A stretch of DNA of 64,000 bases, taken from positions 3,806,167 through 3,870,166 of the forward strand of contig NC_051436.1 of the NCBI RefSeq assembly GCF_001649575.2, in the 5' to 3' direction. The notes beneath the pieces were generated by a model that had not been told where the DNA came from, ran no database searches, and saw nothing but the letters and a program-made list of their open reading frames with translations. This DNA comes from Kryptolebias marmoratus (Eukaryota; Chordata; Actinopteri; Cyprinodontiformes; Rivulidae). Shown here piece by piece: positions 11,370-23,302 of this stretch (its first letter is position 1; each line of letters opens with the position of its first letter). Made by a program: the position numbers and the translations under genes.

Positions 11370-12665
11370 TAATAACCAGTCAGTAAGAGGACTGGGTATA
11401 AAAAGAGTACTTTAGAGAGGCTGGATCTCTCAGAAGTAAAGATGGGCAGAGGTTTGGCAGTCTGTGGTAATCTAGAATTCATAATATCATCAAAAGGTTT
11501 CAAGCATCTGGAAAAATCTCTGAGGTCAAGGCTGAAAGTTAATATTGGATATCTGGGCACCTCAGGAGCCACGGCTTTTAAAAACAGGTCTGGTTCTGCT
11601 CTGGACATCACTGCTTGGGCTCAGGAACGCCTCCACAGACCTCCCACCGACTGAAAACATTTGACGCATCACGATCCAAGACCGTTGAGCAGCTCGAATC
11701 CTCCATCAGACCAGAACGGGCCGACATTCCCTCCAAAACCTCCAGCAGCTGCTCTCCTCAGGTCCGAGACGTTTAACAGACTGTTGGTAAAAGAAGAGGA
11801 GATGCTTCACAGAGGGAAACATGGACCTGGAACAGTCTTTTGAGATGTGTTGTCCTATTTTACCCCCTAATATCCTTACAGTTTCGTACTTTAAACATTT
11901 GATGTGTTTACTATGTTCCATTGTAAATAAGATTAGGGTTTTAGAGATTTGCAAACCGTTGCATTTTGTTCTTATTTTCCCATGTTTTTGGAACTGGGGT
12001 TGCAGCTTTTATAATCAGACCAAAGTCCACCCTGCTGGATGGAGGGAGTTCAGCGCCGTGGTCGATTCTCAACACGCAGCTGCGAGCGGCTCCACGTTGC
12101 TCTGCAGCGCCTTCATCACTCTCTTACCTCCTTCCTCTGCGATCCATCGGTTGCGTATTCGAACCAAAATCTTAAAAAAAAAAAAACAAAACACACACAC
12201 ACAGAGGCTAAATATTCCACTAGCAGTTACTGACTCATCGCCGCACACTTTCGCTCTCACGAAGCGAAGGCAAACAGACAAACTGACTCATGAATGTGGA
12301 CACATCAAAAACAGCGTGACGTGCAAATGGAGAGAAATGCAAACAGCAGGAAGAGAGGTAAATGATAATAAAAACACATACGATGCTCGAAGACTGCTGC
12401 CGACCCCAAAAAACCATTTAATTTAAATCATGGCTGCACCCACGTACGTCCCAGCTCTGCACTTTTAATAGACCTCTGCCTCTTTATGGCTCCCTGCATC
12501 TTAAACATCAATCCTCGGCTCTCTGCGACTCTTTCCTCTGTTTCATATCTGATTGGACGAGTGACGCAACATCCAACCTCTGTGTTTTGCCCACTTTTAT
12601 CAAGGCTCCTTTCATGACCAGCTCGATCATTCTGTTTTTGGTTTTTGCTTTATTTCTCCTCCCCA

Positions 12666-12787
12666 NNNNNNNNNNNNNNNNNNNNNNNNNNNNNNNNNNN
12701 NNNNNNNNNNNNNNNNNNNNNNNNNNNNNNNNNNNNNNNNNNNNNNNNNNNNNNNNNNNNNNNNNNNNNNNNNNNNNNNNNNNNNNN
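12666..12787. other. Assembly gap
   Basis: Run of N; its flanks do not match any family found elsewhere in the window. Confidence 1.
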
Positions 12788-12831
12788 CTGGAGCCGATGC
12801 AGCAGCAGAGCTTGTGGAGAGGGGATTAAAG

Positions 12832-12838
<7 letters not shown>

Positions 12839-12865
<27 letters not shown>
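12839..12865. repeat. (GA)n microsatellite
   Basis: Uninterrupted GA dinucleotides, about 27 bp. Confidence 0.95.
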
Positions 12866-14193
12866 CTGAGCAGAAAGTGAGTCAGAGAAAGAAACCAAGG
12901 ACAGCAAACAAAAAGAGGCAGATCGACTCGGAGGTTGTAAATGAGCTTTGAGGATGGATGGATTGACTCATCGAGCAGGAAAGAGATTGACGTGCAGCTG
13001 ATCAAATATCTGCATCGATCCATTTCAATAAGCAATCCACAACCTTCAGCTAACGATGTACTGAAATGAGTAGAAACAAGCCAGGTTGCAGCAGTCCGTA
13101 GACAGCGGGGACTGGTACAGAAAGAGTCTTTTTGTGTCTTTGTAAATTATGTATTTTTACATTTTAAACAGGGCTGCTCTTATTGGTAATTACTATAGGA
13201 TGTCTGAATATAGAATATCACTTGATTCAGGGCAGCTTCCTAAAGTTTAAAATGGTCTTTAAATGACAATCTTTTCATTTCAGTATGCACTTTCCTTTTT
13301 TGTTTTTAAAGTTTGGCCTAAAAGTTCAGATTTTCTTTAATCTGAGAGCTATAAATGGACATAAACCCTCCATTTTATTATGGAAAAATGGACTAAATAA
13401 TAGCTTTCCGAGTTACAGAAACCTCACTTCAGAATATTTGACAAAACCTTTTGTTTGCAGGGTTAAAATCTAATAGAAATAAAGCATAATTTAACCCATT
13501 TTATCTGAAAGAAAAGCCAAAAGAGGCTGCTGTACTTTTCAGTGCCTCACTTTGCAGATCGTCTCCGTGAAGGTCTCATTGCTGGACGCTTAAGTACCCT
13601 AATGTTATTTGTCTGGCTCGGAGAGCGGCTCATTTCCATTGGAATTAGCTTGTAGCTCCTTGTCCACCTGCAGTTAGAAAGAGACATTTTGTTTATGAGT
13701 TATTGATCCGGGGAAGTTGGATTCGGGCACGGAGGGCTTCATGCTTCGGAGAGGAAGAGGCTGGCTTATTGGTCTGGCCCTCTTTAGATACACTGATATT
13801 CTGCTCACAAGTGAACAAAAAACGCCAGAGCAAAGGGCAAAACTTTGTTTTGTCTTTAAGTTGAGGTTTGCACACGAGATGTTAACCGTTGTGAGACTTA
13901 TGGGCTCATTTGATTCACAGGAAGTTTAATCGCAGCCAGACTTTAAAAAATCCTGAGGTCAACCACTCATTCTCCCCCCGCACATCAGTTCCAATGAAGA
14001 CCAAAACTTCATTAAAATAGAAGCATTTATTTAAAACAAGTAACTTGAATGTGTATATGTTTGTAAATCCATGGGGATCAGCCTCATCTGAAGCAACAGA
14101 GGACTCAGGGCACAACCATGATGACTCACTGAAATGACATGAATTAGTTTATATGAATGTTGATTCAAAACACAAGATTTTAGCAGAGATTTC

Positions 14194-14423
14194 NNNNNNN
14201 NNNNNNNNNNNNNNNNNNNNNNNNNNNNNNNNNNNNNNNNNNNNNNNNNNNNNNNNNNNNNNNNNNNNNNNNNNNNNNNNNNNNNNNNNNNNNNNNNNNN
14301 NNNNNNNNNNNNNNNNNNNNNNNNNNNNNNNNNNNNNNNNNNNNNNNNNNNNNNNNNNNNNNNNNNNNNNNNNNNNNNNNNNNNNNNNNNNNNNNNNNNN
14401 NNNNNNNNNNNNNNNNNNNNNNN
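14194..14423. other. Assembly gap
   Basis: Run of N. The right flank (14424-14600) has two similar phrases, 'ggcgctcttcttcttctgctc' and 'gctgcgctcttcttcgtcgac', hinting at a local repeat. Confidence 1.
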
Positions 14424-16711
14424 CCTCGGTTGTGTTTCAGCGTAAGTGGCGCTCTTCTTCTTCTGCTCTTTATTTTAGCAGTAAGGTAGCAAAGCTGCGC
14501 TCTTCTTCGTCGACATTGAGTTTGGCTGCAGCTGCACACAGTTGCAGCGCCTCCTACAGGAAACTGGTGGAGCTACGCAGAGAACCACGCCGTTCAAAAG
14601 CCTTGTTTGGATTCATGTTTTTATAAAACACTGAGGTCCGGACCTCGGTGGCCCATCAAATCAACAATCGCATCATGACATCTAGCTTAGCTGTTTTTAG
14701 CAAATGCTGGACATCAAGTGAGTTCACCCAGCTTTAAATTTTCTATTCCAGCAGCATTCAAATGTTATGGTTTGACATTCAGTCATTTTCTGATATTAAT
14801 TACATATTCAGAAGACAACAAGCACAAATACCGGCGTTACACATATTAACAGGAGCTCGGTGGGCCTCCGCGATGTGTGACAGAGCCGTGCTCTATCTTG
14901 CCCCGTAGAACAGATCTGAAATTAATTAGCTGTGAGTAAATAAAACGGGCTAAATGAGAGGGAAAGGCGCGCCGCCGCGGAGAGCCAGAGTTGTTTGGCT
15001 CAGGCGGCGGAGGTGTCTGGGCTTCTGTGTCGGGAGTCATCGGGTCCTGACCGACACACCTGCTCTCTGCCTCCCTTCCATCTCTCCTAAAAAAAAAAAA
15101 ACTGTCAGACCTATAATAACCGCCCAGCTCCTCGATAACAGTAACTCCTCGACGCAGCCATCCCTCAGCTTGTTTTCTCAGACCCCTGTGTAACCCCGAG
15201 CCTCCTGAACACGCCGTCTGCTCCCACTACACTTACCCTTCAAAGCCAGTTAGACCGGCCCACACGAGCCCTGTGGGGTTTATTTTTTATATATATATAT
15301 AGAATAAACTGGATTTGACCTGGAAATGAACATTCAGCTTCTCGCTTTATGAGTTTCGCTTTTCCTAAACTGGCAAACGAACCAGAATCATGAATATTTA
15401 GCTCGAAAGCCCACAACACGCGGTCCCAGTGGGCCAGCGAGTGAAGCTTGATATGTTTGATGATTTAATCATTAATCCACGAAATGTTGCAAACATTTCA
15501 TGTGCAAAGTTAGCCGTTGTCTTCAATGTAGCACAGGAAAACGTACAACAAAGAGTAAAACGTTTCGTGGATTCATTTCTGATTCTTTGACTTTACAAAT
15601 GTGAATATAGAGTTAAATGTTTAATATTTTGGTTATCAGTTGGCAGAGTCTATATACTTACGTTCAGGGCTAATTATCAAAAATAACAAATCAGCAAGTA
15701 GGCATTTCTTTTGGGACTAAATGGTGCGAATGCTTGGCATTTTGTTGTTTTTAACCAAAATGAGTTGTAATTATATAAACATTATCCCCTTTGCTTCTTC
15801 CTAAGGTAAGTTTAAAAGTTCGTCAAGACATTTAAATAAAGACAATTTTGGTTTTTTGGTGTAAAAATTGCAAAAAGAAAAAGGATTTGACTTTATTAAT
15901 GAAAGCTTTTTCCTGGTATTGAACAAGACATTATTTCTAAATGCGAGGTATTTAAATCTTGATTTTGATTAGTCTCTCCTTCTGATATTTGTTCATAAAG
16001 TTACTAAATTTTGTTTCTTCTCCAAATCAGAGCAGATGATGCTCTTATCTGCTGCTGTCATTCGGATCATCATGTAAAAAGAATATTTATTTCTCTTTCA
16101 GTGTTGCCAGCTAATAATTAGTATAACTAATTAACTACATTACTCAGAAAACTAAATAACCAAGTTTCCACTCAGTAAATATGACTTTATATTGCATAAA
16201 TGTGGCATTTATTGTTCAGATGGTTTAAAAAATGACAATACAATTAAATATTTCTGGTGTTTACTTTTTTAACAATAAAGGAAAACAAATATGGGTTTGT
16301 TATCAGCGTAAATGACTCATTGAGCATTTAGTGCCATTTTACCCATTAATCCTTAATCGTGCTGCTAGCAAAGGCAGAGAAATGTCGTCTGCTCACCTCA
16401 CTGACATCATTTAGAGTCAAAAGGACAGCATGTCTAGCTTTTATATTTTTATACGGAACAGGGATGATGGGCTCGGCGCATCGCATTCTGCTCACGCTGG
16501 ACTCATTTTGTGCAGCGACTCATTTCAGGTCATGACAGTGACTAAGAACAGCCTCGGAGAGCCAAAATGATCCATCGCAGGTTGTTCTGCTAGCACAAAA
16601 GCAGGGGGGGGGGGGGGGGGGTATTTGTTGCATCAGAGTACCAGGCCAGTTTGACCATTTCTAAACGAGCTGACCGCCATGATGCAGAGGAGGAAGGTGG
16701 ATTTTTTTAAG
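14424..16711. other. Unassigned stretch, including a small GC-rich block
   Basis: The block at about 14950-15030 is GC- and CpG-rich (contains GGCGCGCC) but short. A (TA)n run lies at about 15290-15301. The rest is AT-rich and non-coding as far as I can tell. Confidence 0.4.
16604..16621. repeat. Poly-G homopolymer
   Basis: Eighteen consecutive G residues; the length may be affected by sequencing error. Confidence 0.95.
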
Positions 16712-17110
16712 TGTGAAAGGGACCAAGTGGAAGGGCGGCAAAGGGTCGCGGCATCGGGGCAGGGTTTAAGCTGTTTTACCGTGGTGTGGAGCAGGGTTGG
16801 TTCTGGAGGACGAGTTATCGAGGAATGTAGTCGAGCTGAAAAGAGGGTCAGATAGGATGATGAGTCTGAAGGTAGAAGCAGAAGGTCTGATGATGAATGC
16901 TGTCAGTGGTTCTGCTCCACAGGCTGGATGTGATGCAGAAGAGAAAGAGAAATCCTGGAAGGATCTCGATGAGATGATGGAGAGTATTCCCAGGGAGGAG
17001 AGGGTGGTGATTGGACATGTGGGTGAAGGAAACAGAGGAGATGAGGAGGTTTGGTGTCCAGGAAAGGAACCAGGAAGGACAGATGGTGGCGGATTAACAG
17101 TGGGTGGAGC
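16712..17110 (+). pseudogene. RTE-type LINE endonuclease fragment (broken)
   Basis: One frame reads GIGAGFKLFYRGVEQG and then hits a stop. A second frame from about 16820 reads VVELKRGSDRMMSLKVEAEG, then AEEKEKSWKDLDEMMESIPR, EERVVIG and HVGEGNRGDEEV. From memory this is the apurinic-like endonuclease of BovB/RTE-type LINEs, often annotated as craniofacial development protein 2-like. In intact relatives VVIG is followed by a catalytic ADFNG stretch; here VVIG joins directly to HVGEG, so the key Asp/Asn are missing. With the frameshift this makes it inactive. The reverse transcriptase part is absent except for the piece at 18347. Confidence 0.75.
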
Positions 17111-17630
17111 TGCACAGGTCCAACGAAATAATTTTTTCTTTTTGCTCCCTCTTTTCTTCTTTCAACATCGTAAAAACTACAAAATAAAGAACATGTTGCT
17201 CAAATATAACATACTAAAGTTCTCTTTAAGAACCTTCTGCTAATATCTAACCATTAACAGTCTCCATTACCGTTAATGCATGACAACAAACTCTTGTAGA
17301 TGTATAAAATAAAACAGTAAAATCAAAAAATGAACAGTTACCGTGTGCGCCTCTGTGACCCCATGCAGAATAAGTTCTTTTATTGTCCACTCGTTCTTTC
17401 TGTCTGTCCATCAGGGTAAAAAAACCCATAATGCAACTGTGATGCATTCAAAGGAACCACTTTTCCAAGTAAATATTTGTTGTATGCATTTTCTTCATAC
17501 ATCAGTTTCACATCTCATTTTTAAACCTTTCTGTTATAATATTTTAACAACTTAATTCTTTATTGTGAGCACACAGTAATATCTTTCAAAAAAAAAAATG
17601 TCTCTCAGACAGTTACAGTTAGGGTATAAT
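17111..17630. other. Unassigned stretch between LINE fragments
   Basis: AT-rich, with no LINE-like reading frame. It lies between the RTE endonuclease piece and family A copy 2. Confidence 0.4.
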
Positions 17631-18322
17631 CAATTCCTCCAGGATTTCGCGGGCAGTTTTTGTGATTGTTGCGACTAAAATGCCCGATTTCGTGGGGCAT
17701 TTTCCTAAAAGTTGCCTTTTTTTTTTTTTTTTTACTAAAATCAATAAAAAAACATAACTTTTAATATATAAACCAAAAATACTTCCTAGTTTTGTAAGAT
17801 AATTCCCAACAAACATTGACATTCTCAAAAGGTGCTTTATTTGAGAACTTTGATAGCTTCTAAACTGACATTCATGNNNNNNNNNNNNNNNNNNNNNNNN
17901 NNNNNNNNNNNNNNNNNNNNNNNNNNNNNNNNNNNNNNNNNNNNNNNNNNNNNNNNNNNNNNNNNNNNNNNNNNNNNNNNNNNNNNNNNNNNNNNNNNNN
18001 NNNNNNNNNNNNNNNNNNNNNNNNNNNNNNNNNNNNNNNNNNNNNNNNNNNNNNNNNNNNNNNNNNNNNNNNNNNNNNNNNNNNNNNNNNNNNNNNNNNN
18101 NNNNNNNNNNNNNNNNNNNNTCCACGCTACACAAACCCACAAAGAAGAGACTAGACCGCAGAAACGGTGGCAAATCACTTCAGAAACAATAAATATTGGG
18201 TTAAAGTTGCGGGAAAGTTGCAGTGTTTTGGGCAAAGTTGCAAAAAGTTGCGATTTCGCGGGGTTTGCTTGATCTTGCGTTAATAGTTGCGATCGCAACA
18301 TCATGTAATCCTGGAGGGTCTG
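17631..18322 (+). mobile_element. Family A TIR element, copy 2 (gap inside)
   Basis: The left end is CAATTCCTCCAGGATTTCGC and the right end AATCCTGGAGGGTCTG. Both arms align closely with copy 1. The extra left-end phrase 'tgtgattgttgcgactaaaatgcc' is absent from copy 1 but present at 63835, so copy 1 carries a small deletion. The gap at 17877-18120 removes the centre. No convincing duplication is seen. Confidence 0.75.
17877..18120. other. Assembly gap inside family A copy 2
   Basis: Run of N, at the equivalent interior position to the gap in copy 1. Confidence 1.
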
Positions 18323-18335
18323 ATTATTGGTAGAA

Positions 18336-18510
18336 GCGTGTTAGAGATGCAGCTGCCAGGAAAAAGAGAAAGAGGGAGATATCTGGATGCTGTAAGAGAG
18401 GACATGGAGGTCGCAGAAGACAGAGTTAGATGGAGGAGGACGACTCGCTGTTGCAAGCTCTGAAAAGGGAACAGCTAGAAGAAGAAGAGAAGAAGACCAT
18501 TTCTAAGTCA
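18336..18510 (+). pseudogene. RTE-type LINE C-terminal fragment
   Basis: From 18347 one frame reads MQLPGKRERGRYLDAVREDM, then EVAEDRVRWRRTTRCCKL and a stop, followed by an AAG-rich tail. From memory this is the extreme C-terminus of the same RTE-like family whose endonuclease piece lies at 16712. Together they may be one internally deleted element. Family A copy 2 ends 14 bp upstream. Confidence 0.65.
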
Positions 18511-19540
18511 TTAATCGAGGCTGTTAGAGCCAGACCAGTTGTGAATAACTGGCTCGGACAGGCCGGTTGGAGAATGGATGTAATTTGAAGCACTGTATTA
18601 CAAAACCTGCCTGTCAGGCTAAATCACTCCATCTGCTCGCTCTCCGGGACGCCGCGAGACACACACACACCTCCACCCAGTCAGTTACAGGATTTTAAGG
18701 TGAACTGTGAAGCCTCGGTAATACCCGTGTGCACGGGGGTGGTTGAACGCTAAGAGTGGCCCTCCTCACTTTATTAAAGGGATGGACAGAGGTGAAGAGG
18801 ATGGCGAGTGAAGGAGAGGGAGTCGGCGAGGCGGAAACTCAAAATAGCCCAGAATCGGCAGCCTCTCTGAAAACGGGCTTTAGCGAAAGTCCCGTTTGCC
18901 TCAAGCGAAACATCTGAAGTCTCCTGGAATAATAGATTCACCATGCACTCTTTTTCTTTCCCAGCATGCATCTTTTTCTTCCCTACAAAGAGCCGCAGTA
19001 AAGAGTCTTTATTGTGTCCACTGTTTTGTCCTCAGGTTTTCTCCTCTATATGGAAACACTGGAAATCACAAACGCCCTTTGTTGTATTGACAGCATAATT
19101 TTGTCAGTAAAGAAAATGAGTGCGCCCTGAGGATTTCAGGAAGATATCACAAAAACAGTTTTGAGTTTATACGAGTTAAAAACAAGAAAAGAAAGAAATG
19201 GGAACAAAACAATCATATAATCAGTACAAGTGAAGGATTTAAATGTAATCTTTCTTACAAAAACAGAAACACCAATAAAACGACCACGTCTTTGCAAGAT
19301 ATTTAGACTTTGTATCATTTTTTCAAGATTTATTTCAGATGTAGTGACTTTGGTAACATGATATCTTGGATGATTACTGCTGATCATGATTAAAAACCTA
19401 ACATTTCTTAAAAGGAATGCTGCCTTTCATGCCAGAGTTTTAAAAACAAAAACCATAGTATGACGGGGCAGGAATTATATCCATTTTGATCGAACCTTGT
19501 CAATGAGTCTTGTGATAATGTGAGCTGTGTTAGAGTAAAT
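18511..19540. other. Unassigned stretch
   Basis: No gene or repeat boundary recognised; a short (AC)n run lies at 18660-18670. Confidence 0.45.
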
Positions 19541-19657
19541 GTTAATAAGTAAAAATTTAATTGTATAGAACATTTCAGCAGCAAGGCATTCAAAGTGCTT
19601 TACATCATAAAAACATCAGTAGAATCATTACAATCATCAAAAACATCACACAGTAAT

Positions 19658-20263
19658 CAGACCCTCCAGGATGTCGCGATGTTGCGATCGCAACTATTAA
19701 CGCAAAATTAAGCAAACCCGCGAAATCGCAACTTTTTGCAACTTTGTCCAAAACACCACAACTGTCCTGCAACTTTAACCCAATATTTATTGTTTCTGAA
19801 GTGATTCGCCACCGTTTCTGCGGTCTAGTCTCTTCTTTGTGGGTTTGTGTAGCGTGGAATACAAAATAACCCCAAATAACTCAGGAAGAAGACACGTGAC
19901 GTCACTTCCTGTNNNNNNNNNNNNNNNNNNNNNNNNNNNNNNNNNNNNNNNNNNNNNNNNNNNNNNNNNNNNNNNNNNNNNNNNNNNNNNNNNNNNNNNN
20001 NNNNNNNNNNNNNNNNNNNNNNNNNNNNNNNNNNNNNNNNNNNNNNNNNNNNNNNNNNNNNNNNNNNNNNNNNNNNNNNNNNNNNNNNNNNNNNNNNNNN
20101 NNNNNNNNNNNNNNNNNNNNNNNNNNNNNNNNNNNNNNNNNNNNNNNNNNNNNNNNNNNNNNNNNNNNNNNNNNNNNNNNNNNNNNNNNNNNNNNNNNNN
20201 NNNNNNNNNNNNNNNNNNNNNNNNNNNNNNNNNNNNNNNNNNNNNNNNNNNNNNNNNNNNNNN
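19658..20263 (-). mobile_element. Family A TIR element, copy 3 (inverted; far end lost in gap)
   Basis: It starts CAGACCCTCCAGGATGTCGC, which is the right end of copies 1 and 2 in reverse, and continues with the same AACTTTTTGCAACTTTG interior. Just before the gap it carries CACGTG overlapping TGACGTCA (19893-19904). The other end is in the gap. It appears to sit inside family E. Confidence 0.75.
19913..20263. other. Assembly gap inside family A copy 3
   Basis: Run of N. Confidence 1.
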
Positions 20264-20564
20264 AAAAAAAATCAAGCAGATACACTTAATAGTCATAAGG
20301 AGATGGTCAACATATAATAAGATATTTTGTTCAGAGCAGCTTTACACCTGACTACTAATCAAAGGCAGCTCTAAACAGGTGAGTTTTCAGCCCTGATTTA
20401 AAGGAATTTACTGTTTCGGCTGTTTTGCAGTTTTCTGGGAGTTTGTTCCAGATTGATTGTGCATAGAAGCTGAAAGCTGCTTCTCCATGTTTGGTTCTGG
20501 GGATACAAAGTAGACCAGAACCAGAAGACCTGAGTGTTGATATGAGGATGTATTGTTAGGGATG

Positions 20565-21012
20565 ACTGACTGCTACCAACACACCGAGTTTTAGCTCAAT
20601 CTCTCTAAAACTGACTTATACTGTAGATGTTTCCGAGTTGGCTACGATTGATTAGTTGGAATGGATTGACTTCAGATGTTGATGAGCTGGAGATGCACAC
20701 CCAACGATTACTTCCTGAAGGTTTTATTAAAATCCACCCTGTTGCTAATGAGATATTTTGCTAACAGACACAAGGTTGATGCCAAACTTCTTGGAGCATG
20801 AGTGCCGAATCCCTTTCAGCTCCTAAAACACAGATTTCTAGCTCAGTATCTGTTAAATCGACTGAGTTATTGCCATTTTGACTGTTATCAATTAGCTGCG
20901 GTGGCCAAACATTCATCAGATGCAGATATACATTGAGTGATTACTTTCTGAGAGCTTCACTAAAATCTGTTCAGAGGCTCAGGAGGTGTTTTATCATCTT
21001 GCAACATGTGGC
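20565..21012 (+). repeat. Interspersed repeat family G, copy 1
   Basis: It carries 'caccgagttttagctcaatc', 'cagatatacattgagtgatt' and 'cactaaaatctgttcagagg'. Variants of these phrases recur at least eight times in the window (see findings). No termini, reading frame or duplication was found; class unknown. Confidence 0.6.
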
Positions 21013-22336
21013 CGTTGGACGGAAGCCTGGTATTTTCATTTAATCATTTTTATGTTTTTGAATAATTTAACTCCTTTCGTCTCATTTTACATCTGTTTGG
21101 GGGGTTTTATGAATAACAGTCCAATTAAAAACTACCAAAAATAACTTGTAACTCCTTCAGTACGAAGCTTTAATCCTTCTTACTTACAGAGAAAATCTTT
21201 GTCTTTACACAAGAATTGATACACATACAAGATGTTGACCTTCAGGTATGGTAAATTGATAAAACAGATAAAACCATATAGTTTATTTTAAAAGAAGTTC
21301 TGCACAGATTCCTGAAGGTTTGCTCCTCTTTTTATACGTTAAAAAGGAGGTCATCACTGTTTGGGTGAATCATTTGGTTGTTAAGTTAACAAAAATGTCG
21401 TATTTAAATTAATGAAGAAAATAAATGACCTTATGTTGTCCTGCACAGCCATGTGTTGGAAATTAAGCTTTGTCAGCCTTGAAACTACATCTGCTTTATT
21501 ACCTTTTTATCCCGACAGCCTCTGCTGATCTTCGTTTTGTACATTATTTTGAGTTTAGATACTGAGCTGAGCTCCAGTATCCTTAAATGACCAGAACAGC
21601 TGATTAACGACTGTAACCTCCATTTAAAATGCACTGTAGCCTAAATAAATGGCTGGTCGGAGAGCTGCTGATTCTTGTTCTCAACTCAAAGGATAAACTC
21701 CAACCTTTAGCTTCAGGCTGCATCAAGCCAGGGTTCGCCTTTTTCTGATGCAAGGAAATCTTTTGGGCTGAAAGTTTGCAGCTCTAAGAGCACGGAGGAA
21801 GCCTTACAATCCCGGCTTTAGGACAGAAAGTCTTACGACATGCCAAGAAACATGTGGAATCCGTGCAAATTAAGAGTCAGACATTAAAGCGCTGAGGAAA
21901 ATGTGTAGTAAAAACGTTGCCGTCCATTTTGCAGCTCATTTTGGCAATGTTAATGTTTTTTTTTTCATCTTTCTTAAATATTCTTATCAGTGTTTCTGTC
22001 GTTCAACCTGCAAGAGATTTTAGCACGATGCTAAAGAAATGATCACAAACATGTCAAACATGCTAGCAGATGATTGTGGTCGTTAAAGGTTGGACAGTAT
22101 CCATTTTTAAATATCGTTAAGCCTTTTTTAAATTACACCGCAGTATAAGTTTATCACCGTCTGCCCAGAAAGGTTTGGGTTTTATCTTTTTAATACATTT
22201 TCCAGGAGATTTTAAATGCTTCTAATGTACTTCAACCTTACTTTCTTTGAATAAAAATGCAGAATTTTTGTTATCGTTAGCGCATAACGGAGCAATGATT
22301 TATAAATAAATAAGAAACTAAGGACTCAAACAAAAG
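21013..22336. other. Unassigned stretch
   Basis: AT-rich non-coding sequence with no recognised repeat. Confidence 0.45.
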
Positions 22337-22344
22337 GTTTACAG

Positions 22345-23294
22345 CAGGGGCGTCAAACCCAGTGACGCAAGGGGGCCAAAATTAAAAATTTGGTCCTGGC
22401 CAAGGCCCAATCACGATCAATATTTATTAAAAATTACATAAATTAACCTTGGTTTTAGATGTATTATGTCAAATCATTCATATAGAAATATCAATGACTT
22501 TTTCCCAGTTACAGATTATACAGAATTTAGAGCAAACAGACTTTAATGAACACAGACAAATAGATCAAACTTCAAAAAGCTCATCATTAGCTGTCATTTC
22601 TTACGCCTCACTCAGCTTTTAAATTAATTTTTTACATTAAAACAGATTTTTCAACAAAAACCTGATCATACAGAAACTAAAACTATATATTGTTGGCTTC
22701 TAAGTCACTGTCAGGAGAAAACTTCACTAATTAGGCTCAGTTTTTTTAAGCTAAATAAGGATCAGAGACTAGATCTGAACCAGACTAGCGGGGTTTTTTC
22801 AAGCTTTTTCCCTAAAGCCATTAGGGAACTGAATAATAATTAAATAAATGTTGGCAACAAAAAGTAGATCCCTAAAACTATGTGCAATACCAAATGTGTG
22901 CAATACATCTCAAGTCACATACTTTGAGGAATATTTCATATGTGCAATATTACAATCTATGGAGAAAATAAACTGTAAAATTCCTCCTCTTCATTTGTAT
23001 ACACAGAAACTCTCCGCAAAATTCCCCATTCCTCATTTGAATATACAGAAACTTCTGTACATACTTTTCAACTTGTATATCTATTGTATGGTCTGCCCTC
23101 CTCTTGTTATTTTATTGTGTCTAAAAGCAAGCACCTTGGAGCAGCAAACCAAATTTCATTGTAATGCAAATTATAATGACAATAAAGGCGATTCTGATTC
23201 TGACCTGATGAAATCTAAACGTCATCTTGGGGGGCCGGGTGAAATTTTACAGAGGGCCGGATCTGGCCCGCGGGCCTTGAGTTTGACACGTGTG
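22345..23294. mobile_element. hAT-type element with a nested LINE tail
   Basis: The left end CAGGGGCGTCAAACCC and right end GAGTTTGACACGTGTG are inverted repeats, the right arm preceded by 'ggatctggcccgcgggcc', a phrase typical of a vertebrate hAT family. The flanking 8-mers gtttacag and gtttccaa match at 6 of 8. The interior is interrupted by LINE-type sequence ending near 23210. No transposase is seen; the frame at 22848-23375 is a read-through of repeat sequence. Confidence 0.75.
22740..23212 (+). mobile_element. LINE 3' end nested in a hAT element
   Basis: The end reads 'ccaaatttcattgtaatgc' and 'aatgacaataaaggcgattc', followed by a short GATTCT repeat, the type of 3' tail I associate with fish L2/CR1-like LINEs. 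The left limit is uncertain. No open reading frame remains. Confidence 0.55.
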
Positions 23295-23302
23295 GTTTCC
23301 AA

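Larger units (their letters stand above)
9953..12008 (+). mobile_element. Old DNA-transposon-like repeat, split by a LINE
   Basis: The two halves, 9953-10209 and 11370-12008, read as one repeat. The left half has 'catttttgaatttgatggcagtgacacg' and 'gggccagaggcaacaaaagg'; the right half has 'cagtcagtaagaggactggg' and 'ctcagaagtaaagatgggca' and ends in TTTGGAACTGGGGTTG (about 11987-12002). From memory these match a long, abundant teleost repeat whose ends read TACAACCCCAATTCC; I am unsure of its superfamily, and the matching left terminus is missing here. The 8-bp duplication TAATAACC on both sides of the LINE shows where the split happened. Confidence 0.55.
12009..14193. other. Unassigned stretch
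   Basis: No gene is identified. The open frame crossing 11821-12426 is a read-through of repeat sequence. It includes an A-rich run with (AC)n at about 12174-12200 and the gap at 12666-12787. Around 13500-13740 composition is mixed and no repeat is obvious. Confidence 0.45.
19555..20560 (+). repeat. Interspersed repeat family E, split by family A
   Basis: The left part has 'catttcagcagcaaggcattc' and 'aaagtgctttacatc'. The right part (20264-20545) has 'ctctaaacaggtgagttttc', 'tgttccagattgattgtgc' and 'ccagaaccagaagacctgag'. From memory these phrases belong to one abundant teleost repeat of unclear class. Family A copy 3 and a gap separate the halves. A second copy of the left part occurs at 27896. 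Confidence 0.55.

Noticed and set aside
11821..12426. 201-codon plus-strand open frame as a gene
   Set aside because: It starts in the end of an interspersed repeat and continues through an A-rich and AC-rich run; no domain or exon signals.
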